Assembly: GCA_963617965.1 (NCBI GenBank)
Contig: CAVEQO010000043.1
Location: forward strand, 1-15,876
Origin: UBA6382 sp963617965
GTDB taxonomy: Bacteria; Bacteroidota; Bacteroidia; Bacteroidales; Bacteroidaceae
Direction of reading: 5' to 3'
Length of the DNA stretch: 15,876 bases
Made by a program: the position numbers and the translations under genes. Below, in pieces: positions 7,212 through 13,448 of the stretch. The notes below the pieces were generated by a model, which made no database searches, was not told the DNA's origin, and saw only the letters and a list, made by a program, of their open reading frames with translations. The number at the start of each line of letters is the position of its first letter. The stretch's first letter is position 1.

Positions 7212-8480
7212 CTAAAGGTCTTTGCCTATGTCGCGGCGGTAGTATTTGTCCGTAAACTTGATTGTCCCTGCAACAGTCATGGATTTTTCAAGAGCCTCGT
7301 CCTTGTCCTTGCCGTATGAAGTGACGGCAATCACGCGCCCGCCGTTGGTGACGAGCTTGCCGTCCTTTACCGCAGTTCCCGCATGAAACAGGATGCTGTC
7401 GTTGACAGAGTCCGCCCCTGTAATCCTATAGCCTTTCTTGTATTCCTGCGGATATCCTCCGCTCACGAGCATAACGCAAACTGCAGCCCGCTCGTCCTGC
7501 TCGATTTCGTATTTGTCAAGCGTGCCGTTGGCCACGCCCTCAAAAAGTTCTACGATGTCCGTTCGAAGACGAGGCATGACCGTTTCCGTTTCGGGGTCGC
7601 CCATACGGCAGTTGTATTCAATCACTTTGGGCTGCCCGCTGCAGTTGACAAGCCCGAAGAATATAAATCCCCTGTAGTCTATGCCCTCTTGGGCGAGTCC
7701 CTCCACTGTGGGGCGCACAATCTGGTTTTCCACTTTCCGCATCCACTCCTTGTCGGCAAACGGAACAGGAGAAACGCTTCCCATTCCGCCTGTGTTAAGT
7801 CCTGTGTCGTATTCGCCGATGCGCTTGTAGTCTTTGGCTTCAGGCAGTATCAGATAGTGCTTGCCGTCGGTCAAGGCAAAGACGGAGCACTCCACACCTT
7901 CAAGAAATTCCTCTATGACAACTTTTGCTGACGCAGAACCGAACTTGCCGCCGAACATTTCCTCCAATTCTTCTACGGCCTCTTTAAGGCTTCCGACAAT
8001 AAGAACCCCCTTTCCTGCACAGAGGCCATCGGCTTTAAGAACGTAGGGAGGGCGCAGTGTTTCCAGGAAAGCCTTTGCTTCTGCAAGCTGCGTTCCGTTG
8101 AATGTCCGGTATGCTGCCGTAGGTATGCCGTGGCGCATCATGAAAGCCTTGGCGAAGTCCTTTGATCCCTCAAGCCGGGCTCCCGCCTTTGTCGGTCCTA
8201 TTACCGCAATGTCCTTAAGTTTGGGCTGTTGCATGAAATAGTCCGCAATTCCTTCAACCAAGGGAACTTCAGGGCCTACCACAACCATTCCGATATTGTT
8301 GTCTATTGAGAATTGGGCGATGCTTTCAAAGTCAAGCTCTTTGAGTGGCACGTTTTGCCCTATCGATGCAGTGCCGGCGTTGCCGGGAGCTATAAACAGT
8401 TTGTCGGTCTTTGCGCTTTGCGAGATTTTCCATGCGAGGGCGTGCTCGCGTCCGCCGCTTCCAAGCAATAAGATATTCAT
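7212..8480 (-). CDS. purD: Phosphoribosylamine--glycine ligase (GAR synthetase)
   Basis: A 422-residue ATP-grasp enzyme that joins glycine to phosphoribosylamine, an early step of de novo purine synthesis. The N domain opens MNILLLGSGGREHALAW. The segment GARLEGSKDFAKAFM precedes the ATP-grasp core. That core has VLKADGLCAGKGVLI and TGLNTGGMGSVSP. It ends with VIEYNCRMGDPETE, which carries the metal-binding Glu and Asn. Length is typical. The ATG at 8480 was chosen because it starts exactly at the conserved Rossmann strand; the frame upstream to 8735 is noncoding sequence read through the end of the peptidase gene. It is the last gene of a four-gene minus-strand cluster, 29 nt after the peptidase stop. 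No internal promoter motif is visible in that gap. Confidence 0.97.
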   Translation of the reverse strand: MNILLLGSGGREHALAWKISQSAKTDKLFIAPGNAGTASIGQNVPLKELDFESIAQFSIDNNIGMVVVGPEVPLVEGIADYFMQQPKLKDIAVIGPTKAGARLEGSKDFAKAFMMRHGIPTAAYRTFNGTQLAEAKAFLETLRPPYVLKADGLCAGKGVLIVGSLKEAVEELEEMFGGKFGSASAKVVIEEFLEGVECSVFALTDGKHYLILPEAKDYKRIGEYDTGLNTGGMGSVSPVPFADKEWMRKVENQIVRPTVEGLAQEGIDYRGFIFFGLVNCSGQPKVIEYNCRMGDPETETVMPRLRTDIVELFEGVANGTLDKYEIEQDERAAVCVMLVSGGYPQEYKKGYRITGADSVNDSILFHAGTAVKDGKLVTNGGRVIAVTSYGKDKDEALEKSMTVAGTIKFTDKYYRRDIGKDL

Positions 8481-8509
8481 GTCTGTGTTATGTTTAGGTG
8501 TATAGTTCC

Positions 8510-10708
8510 TTATCTCAAGAAGTCGTTGAAATAGCGTGTAATCTGTTCGTACAGGTGTATCCGGTCGTGTCCTGTCATGTTGTGCTCTCCGTTGGGGTAT
8601 GCAAAGAGGTCTATCTGCGTGCCGGCATCGGCGCAGGCCCGTGCAAACGACAGAGTATGCTGCGGAACGCACACCGGGTCGTTGTAGCCGAAGATAATCT
8701 TGAGTCTTCCCTTGAGATTTCCGGCTTTGAGGCACAGGTTGCTGTTTCTGTACCCTTCGGGGTTCTTTTGCGGTGTGCTCATATAGCGTTCGCCGTACAT
8801 CACCTCGTAAAGACTCCAGTCAATGACCGGGCCTCCTGCAACAGCAACCTTGAACACCTCGGGATACGATACCATCAGATTGATGGTCATGAAACCGCCG
8901 AAGCTCCATCCGTGTACACCAAGCCGGTCGGCATCAATGTATGGCAGACTCTTCAGAAAGTTCACTCCACACATCTGGTCTGCCATTTCCACTTCACCCA
9001 AACGGCGGTAAGTCACATTTTCAAAGGCGAGTCCCCGTTCGCTGCTGCCGCGGTTGTCCATCACGAACATCACGTAGCCCCTTTGTGCCATATAGATTTC
9101 CCACCCCCGGCAGTTGTAGCCCCACGAGGCGTTTACAAGCCGTGTCATCGGCCCTCCGTACAGATACACAATGGCAGGGTATTTCTTGTCTGGGTCAAAG
9201 TCGGGCGGGGTAATCAGGCGGTAGTAGAGGTCTGTCACCCCGTCGGCCGCCTTGAGGCTGCCGCTTGTGATGTTGGGCACGGCATATCCTTCCCAAGGGT
9301 CAAGGGGACGGAAGAGACCGACAAGACCTTTCCCCGATGTGGACAGCACGTCGTACTGTCTCCTTACCTTTGGCGAAGACCATGTGTCAAGCACCATGGT
9401 GCCGTCGGCAGACAGAGTGCCGCTGTGGATTCCTTCACCGTTGTCGAGCAGTTGGCGTTTGCCCGTCGCCACGTTGACAGCATAGAGATTGTGCTGTAGC
9501 GCATTTTCTCCGGTGGTGGTGACAATCACGCTCCTTGATTTGGGGCAGAAGCCCAGCACGGAGGTCACAACATGGCATCCTGATGTCAAATCACCAAGAT
9601 TGTTGCCTTTGGTGTCAATGAGAAAAAGATGGCTGTAGCCCGTATTCCCTGTCTGGTACAGGAATTTGTTTTCGTCCCATGGAAGGAAAAGCAGCGGGTG
9701 CTCCGGGTGTACGTATTTCCCGTTGCTTTCTTCATAGACCTTGTTGAGCCTGCAACCAGTCTCGGCAGAAAATCCCCATATTTCATCGTGGTTCTGGTCA
9801 CGGTTGACAACGGTCACATACACCATCTTGTTGTCGGGGGACCACGTTATGCCTGTGAAGTAACGGTCTTTCTTTTCTCCCAAATCAAGCCATACGGTTT
9901 CTTCATCCTCCACGTTGTAGATTCCGATGCTTACCTCATGGCTTGCCATTCCCGCCATAGGATATTTGTCTGGTCTGTACTTGGCTATGCGGTGGCTGAT
10001 GTCCACCTGTGGATAGTCGGCCACCATAGACTGATCCATCCGGTAGTAGGCGAGTCGCATCCCGTCTGGACTCCAGAATGTGCCCTTGCTTATGCCCCAT
10101 TCATTGCGGTGCACGCTTTGACCGTAGACAAGACAGCGGTTCCCGTCGTGCGACAATTGCCGCAGTTTCCCTTTGGCGTCGGTGACATACAGGTTGTTGT
10201 CCTTGATGAACGCAAGATTGTGCGACAGGCTGTTCCAGTCCTCCGCCGAGCTCTTTTCCTCACGCTGTTGGCTCCACACGATTTTTTTGAGTTCCCAGTT
10301 TATGAGAATGCGCCGTGCAGAGGTGACAAACATGACAACAGGAATGTCGGCATAGGGGAAGTCTGCATCCTGCAGCGTTTCCAGAGTGTCAGTATGCCCG
10401 TGGGTTATAATGCTGTTGATGTCGTTGAGCGTAAACAGGTTTTTCGTGCATTTCAATTGTGAGGGGGCTGGAGCCGTCCCGATGTTTCTCCGCAAGTTGA
10501 AGCTGCATGTCCCACACGAGTCATTGGTTATCCTGACCAATGTGTTTCCCCACCATTTTGCACCGGACTCCTGCGGAGTCATGGACCGGTAGGTTTTCCC
10601 ACCGTCTTGCAGGTCGTCGTGGGTGAAAAGCTTTTGTTGGGCTACCATGGTATTGCTGTTGCACAAAGATGAAAGTCCTATGGCCAGCGACAGGAGCAAT
10701 CTATTCAT
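8510..10708 (-). CDS. S9 family serine peptidase (DPP IV fold, prolyl tripeptidyl peptidase type)
   Basis: A 732-residue secreted peptidase with a signal peptide (Arg3, hydrophobic core 4-12, probable cleavage near TMVAQ). A DPPIV_N beta-propeller follows (about 30-480), then an alpha/beta hydrolase domain. The catalytic triad is Ser602 in HGWSFGGFM, Asp677 in FGYNDPV and His709 in PNGEHNM. Recalled family knowledge: P. gingivalis PtpA is 732 residues with triad Ser603/Asp678/His710 and substrate-amine-binding Glu205 and Glu636. Here Glu203 (VHRNEWGI) and Glu635 (DWSLYEVMYGER) fall at equivalent places. The EEE motif of true DPP IV is replaced by RNE. Release of Xaa-Xaa-Pro tripeptides in the periplasm is therefore more likely than dipeptide release, but this is inference. 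The ATG at 10708 starts inside the rlmL stop region (8-nt overlap), suggesting coupled translation. The longer frame to 10888 lacks a signal peptide at its start. Confidence 0.9.
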   Translation of the reverse strand: MNRLLLSLAIGLSSLCNSNTMVAQQKLFTHDDLQDGGKTYRSMTPQESGAKWWGNTLVRITNDSCGTCSFNLRRNIGTAPAPSQLKCTKNLFTLNDINSIITHGHTDTLETLQDADFPYADIPVVMFVTSARRILINWELKKIVWSQQREEKSSAEDWNSLSHNLAFIKDNNLYVTDAKGKLRQLSHDGNRCLVYGQSVHRNEWGISKGTFWSPDGMRLAYYRMDQSMVADYPQVDISHRIAKYRPDKYPMAGMASHEVSIGIYNVEDEETVWLDLGEKKDRYFTGITWSPDNKMVYVTVVNRDQNHDEIWGFSAETGCRLNKVYEESNGKYVHPEHPLLFLPWDENKFLYQTGNTGYSHLFLIDTKGNNLGDLTSGCHVVTSVLGFCPKSRSVIVTTTGENALQHNLYAVNVATGKRQLLDNGEGIHSGTLSADGTMVLDTWSSPKVRRQYDVLSTSGKGLVGLFRPLDPWEGYAVPNITSGSLKAADGVTDLYYRLITPPDFDPDKKYPAIVYLYGGPMTRLVNASWGYNCRGWEIYMAQRGYVMFVMDNRGSSERGLAFENVTYRRLGEVEMADQMCGVNFLKSLPYIDADRLGVHGWSFGGFMTINLMVSYPEVFKVAVAGGPVIDWSLYEVMYGERYMSTPQKNPEGYRNSNLCLKAGNLKGRLKIIFGYNDPVCVPQHTLSFARACADAGTQIDLFAYPNGEHNMTGHDRIHLYEQITRYFNDFLR

Positions 10709-12194
10709 GCCCGCCTTTTCTGAAATTGTCTTTTTTTGCCCATGGAGAGCGATTCTTCTGTGGAGCAGGCCTACGTTCATCCCGTCTTTGACCGTTGCGC
10801 CGTTTCTCCTGTCCAAAGACCTTGTTGTTGTCTTCATTTTCAAAGCGGCGCCGTTCCCCAGTAAAATCCCGTCCTCTTTGTGACGCAAGGAAATTGCGAT
10901 GCCGTTTTATGAGATATGCGGGAATGTCGCCGTCTTCTTCTCCGTCACCGCCAAAGTCCGTCTTATAGCTGTCGCGGTGAGGGCGGAGACTTCTCTTGTT
11001 TTTCATCTTCGCGATGTCATCTCCGCTCTTGATGTAGCCACCCTCAGAACGGAATTCCTTCAGTCCTCCGTCAAAAATATGGTATTTGCGGAATTCGCAG
11101 TCAAGTGAACCGTTGTAGAGCGGTATGCTGACGCTGGGTTTGAGTCCTATGCAGTCAAAAATCTCTTTCTTGTAGCTGATGATCCATGCATCATTGCCGG
11201 AGAACTGGTGCTTCAGTTTCTCACCTATGGTGCGGTAAAGGCCGGGTAAATCCGGGGAGGTGATTCTTTCTCCATAAGGCGGATTTGTCACCATCACGGC
11301 CTTTTGATCCGGTTTGGTGAACTGCTGGAAAGGCTTTTTCTCTATCTCCACGATGTCGTTCACTCCGGCAGCACGAACATTGGCAGTTGTGGCGTTAACG
11401 GCTACCACGTCTATGTCGCTTGCGTAAATTTTATGCGCAAATTCCCTTTCCTGTGAGTCGTCGTTGTAGATTCGCTCCAAGAGTTCGGGGTCAAAGTCCT
11501 TCCAATTTTCAAAAGCGTATCTTGCAGTATGGAAAACGCCTGGATAAATGTTGCGGGCAATCAGCGCCGCTTCTATGGCTATCGTGCCGGAACCGCACAT
11601 GGGATCTATGAAATTGCACTCGCCGTTCCAACCGGTCATCAGAATCATTCCGGCGGCAAGAACCTCATTGATAGGGCTTCCGACAGTTGCCACTTTATAA
11701 CCGCGTTTGTGCAGACTGTCGCCAGAGGAGTCGAGCGACAGGGTGCAGTCGTTGCCGCTGATGTGGATGTTTAGCCTTATGTCGGGATTTGTAATGCTTA
11801 TGTTGGGGCGTTGACCCGTCTTGTCGCGGAAATAGTCTACGATGGCATCCTTCACTTTGTAAGCCACGAACTTCGAATGTTTGAAGTCTTCAGAGTACAC
11901 TACAGAGTCCACGGCAAACGTAGTCTTCAAATCCAGGAAGTCACTCCATTCTATCTGTCTTACGGCCTGATATACGTCTTCGGCATCGCCGGCGGTAAAA
12001 ATCCTGATTGGCTTGAGAATCCTCAGTGCTGTGCGCAGGCAGAAATTCGCCTTGTACATCATCTCTTTGTCACCGGAAAAAGATACCATGCGCAGACCCT
12101 TGGCAGTCTCCTTGGCCCCGAGAGTTTCCAGTTCCATTGCCAAAACGTCTTCCAGTCCCTGAAGAGTTTTGGCCACCATTCTAAATTGTTCCAT
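10701..12194 (-). CDS. rlmL: THUMP-domain class I SAM-dependent rRNA methyltransferase (RlmL-like)
   Basis: A 497-residue cytoplasmic enzyme predicted to methylate guanine N2 in 23S rRNA (E. coli RlmL modifies G2445); target assignment is by family. The N-terminal ferredoxin-like and THUMP region (about 1-155) begins FRMVAKTLQGLEDVLAMEL. The Rossmann methyltransferase core has SAM motif FIDPMCGSGTIAIEAAL (195-211) and the catalytic TNPPYGER (303-310). The second methyltransferase half of E. coli RlmKL is absent. Instead the last 100 or so residues (about 395-497) form a low-complexity tail rich in Arg, Lys, Asn and Gly, probably a disordered RNA-binding extension. It starts 38 nt after the cysE stop, with a C8 run (minus strand) in its leader, and overlaps the next gene by 8 nt. 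Confidence 0.92.
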   Translation of the reverse strand: MEQFRMVAKTLQGLEDVLAMELETLGAKETAKGLRMVSFSGDKEMMYKANFCLRTALRILKPIRIFTAGDAEDVYQAVRQIEWSDFLDLKTTFAVDSVVYSEDFKHSKFVAYKVKDAIVDYFRDKTGQRPNISITNPDIRLNIHISGNDCTLSLDSSGDSLHKRGYKVATVGSPINEVLAAGMILMTGWNGECNFIDPMCGSGTIAIEAALIARNIYPGVFHTARYAFENWKDFDPELLERIYNDDSQEREFAHKIYASDIDVVAVNATTANVRAAGVNDIVEIEKKPFQQFTKPDQKAVMVTNPPYGERITSPDLPGLYRTIGEKLKHQFSGNDAWIISYKKEIFDCIGLKPSVSIPLYNGSLDCEFRKYHIFDGGLKEFRSEGGYIKSGDDIAKMKNKRSLRPHRDSYKTDFGGDGEEDGDIPAYLIKRHRNFLASQRGRDFTGERRRFENEDNNKVFGQEKRRNGQRRDERRPAPQKNRSPWAKKDNFRKGGHE

Positions 12195-12232
12195 TGTACG
12201 AACTTATGGAGGGGGGGGTGAATATTTGTTGT

Positions 12233-13135
12233 TCAGTTGATGCTTTTGTTCTGGCTAAGACGCGCTCCCGGTTCCACATCTTCTGTTACCCAGATGTTTC
12301 CGCCAATCACGGCACCGCGTCCTATCGTGACACGCCCCAGAATTGTGGCATTGGAATATACCACCACATTGTCTTCTATGACAGGATGGCGCGGCACCCC
12401 CTTTATGGGCATTCCGTCTGTGCCTACCGGGAAACTCTTGGCTCCGAGAGTCACGCCTTGGTACAGCTTCACATTGTTGCCGATGATGCACGTAGCACCG
12501 ATGACCACGCCCGTACCGTGGTCAATGGTGAAATGGCTGCCGATCTCCGCTCCCGGGTGAATGTCAATCCCGGTTTCGCTGTGGGCTATTTCCGTAAGCA
12601 TGCGCGGTACAAGTGGGACACCAAGCTTGTGGAGGACGTGTGCCAGCCGGTAGTTGGTAAGTGCCTTTATTACCGGATAGCAGCTGATGACTTCGCTGTA
12701 GTTGGTGGCGGCGGGGTCGCCCCTGTAGGTAGCCACGACATCTGTTGTCAGTGTGTCTTTGATATCGGGAAGCATGGCTATGGTCTTTTGCGCAACAAGA
12801 CCGGCGTGCTTCTTTATGTCAGCCCGGCTGTGTTTGTCTCCGTTGCGATTGAGGTTCATGCCGGCGGCTATCTGCTGCTTGAGCAGCATGTACAAACGCT
12901 CTACGGCGACACCCATATTGTATCTCAACGTGTCTGAATTGACGCATGAACGCCCGTAAAAACCGGGGAAGAACACAGAGCGGCAAAGGTCTACCACTTC
13001 CTCCAGAACTTTGCCGGACGGAATAGAATCGCTGTCGGTGTATTCATAGACAAACCCTCTCTTGTCCGCAGAAGAATAGTCGGAGAGTTTTTCGACCGTG
13101 TCTGAAAGCAGACCTGCAAAACCGCTTTGTTCCAT
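12233..13135 (-). CDS. cysE: Serine O-acetyltransferase (CysE/EpsC type)
   Basis: A 300-residue enzyme that transfers acetyl from acetyl-CoA to L-serine, giving O-acetylserine for cysteine synthesis. The N-terminal helical part (about 1-180) contains DVVATYRGDPAATN. The left-handed beta-helix of hexapeptide repeats follows (about 185-295). Catalytic residues by family comparison are Asp191 in GIDIHPGAEIG and His206 in IDHGTGVVIG; His250 in PRHPVIEDN is also conserved. The N-terminal half is longer than in E. coli CysE, as in the EpsC-annotated Bacteroidetes proteins. The C-terminal tail ends LSQNKSIN without the usual Ile terminus that binds cysteine synthase, so complex formation with CysK is doubtful. 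It is the first gene of the minus-strand cluster and has its own promoter at 13167-13174. Confidence 0.94.
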   Translation of the reverse strand: MEQSGFAGLLSDTVEKLSDYSSADKRGFVYEYTDSDSIPSGKVLEEVVDLCRSVFFPGFYGRSCVNSDTLRYNMGVAVERLYMLLKQQIAAGMNLNRNGDKHSRADIKKHAGLVAQKTIAMLPDIKDTLTTDVVATYRGDPAATNYSEVISCYPVIKALTNYRLAHVLHKLGVPLVPRMLTEIAHSETGIDIHPGAEIGSHFTIDHGTGVVIGATCIIGNNVKLYQGVTLGAKSFPVGTDGMPIKGVPRHPVIEDNVVVYSNATILGRVTIGRGAVIGGNIWVTEDVEPGARLSQNKSIN

Positions 13136-13166
13136 GCTTGCGTGTGAATGTGAAAAAAAAGCACTG

Positions 13167-13174
13167 CAAAAATA
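13167..13174 (-). promoter_or_regulatory. Bacteroidetes -7 element for the cysE operon
   Basis: The minus strand reads TATTTTTG, matching TAnnTTTG, 31 nt before the cysE ATG. The -33 region is only T-rich. From here cysE, rlmL, the S9 peptidase and purD could be read as one transcript, since no other promoter motif was found in the short gaps between them. Confidence 0.5.
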
Positions 13175-13223
13175 ATGTTTTTATTTCTCTTTTCGCTAAA
13201 AACTCAATTATTATCGCCAAAAA

Positions 13224-13255
13224 TTTGGTCACATATCTTGAAACGATTACCTTTG
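13224..13255 (+). promoter_or_regulatory. Near-ideal Bacteroidetes promoter of rho
   Basis: TTTG (13224-13227), a 20-nt spacer, then TACCTTTG (13248-13255). Both elements and spacing match the published Bacteroides consensus for the primary sigma factor. It is the best promoter in the window by inspection. Transcription should start near 13261, about 190 nt upstream of the rho start codon. Confidence 0.85.
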
Positions 13256-13272
13256 CCGCCGATTTCAAGACT

Positions 13273-13293
13273 ATGTCGCCGCAAAGCCAGTGA
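13273..13293 (+). other. Six-residue upstream ORF in the rho leader
   Basis: ATG at 13273 opens a short frame encoding MSPQSQ and ending at TGA 13291-13293. It would begin about 12 nt from the predicted transcription start. It may be chance, but leader peptides upstream of rho are known in enterics, so it is recorded as a candidate only. Confidence 0.25.
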
Positions 13294-13383
13294 GTACACG
13301 CATCTTTGTGGTTGCCAGTAATAGAAGAGGTCTTGTAATCATCCAATCAAAACACAAAGAACAAAGAAAGAAGACACAGAGTG

Positions 13384-13424
13384 GTCGGCATTCCCTTTCA
13401 TTCCCTTTTGATTAGGAAACCGAC
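13384..13424 (+). promoter_or_regulatory. Candidate hairpin in the rho leader
   Basis: GTCGG (13384-13388) pairs with CCGAC (13420-13424), and inside it TTCC (13391-13394) pairs with GGAA (13415-13418). An asymmetric internal loop separates the two helices and the loop is pyrimidine-rich (20 nt). The element ends 24 nt before the rho ATG and is followed by another C-rich patch. It could present a C-rich single strand to Rho itself, as in autoregulation, but this is inferred. Confidence 0.4.
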
Positions 13425-13448
13425 AGTTCTCAATTCCCCCTTATTGAT

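Larger units (their letters stand above)
13136..13448. other. Divergent cysE/rho control region
   Basis: This 313-bp noncoding interval holds the cysE promoter (minus strand, 13167-13174), the rho promoter (plus strand, 13224-13255) and a rho leader of about 190 nt. The two start regions are about 100 bp apart. Apart from the leader features listed separately, the stretch between the promoters is AT-rich and shows no operator-like repeat. Confidence 0.8.

Noticed and set aside
8481..8735. N-terminal extension of purD
   Set aside because: Overlaps the peptidase C terminus out of frame, and PurD begins exactly at MNILLLGSGG.
8498..9499. 333-residue plus-strand frame opposite the S9 peptidase
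   Set aside because: Antisense shadow of a well-supported gene. It has no start context, promoter motif or recognisable domain.
9629..10462. 277-residue plus-strand frame opposite the S9 peptidase
   Set aside because: Antisense shadow with Val/His-rich composition typical of the reverse strand of beta-propeller coding DNA.
10709..10888. N-terminal extension of the S9 peptidase
   Set aside because: It would bury the signal peptide 60 residues inside and reads through rlmL coding sequence.
12194..12937. 247-residue plus-strand frame opposite cysE
   Set aside because: Antisense to the hexapeptide-repeat gene. No domain is seen and the start lies in the rlmL leader.
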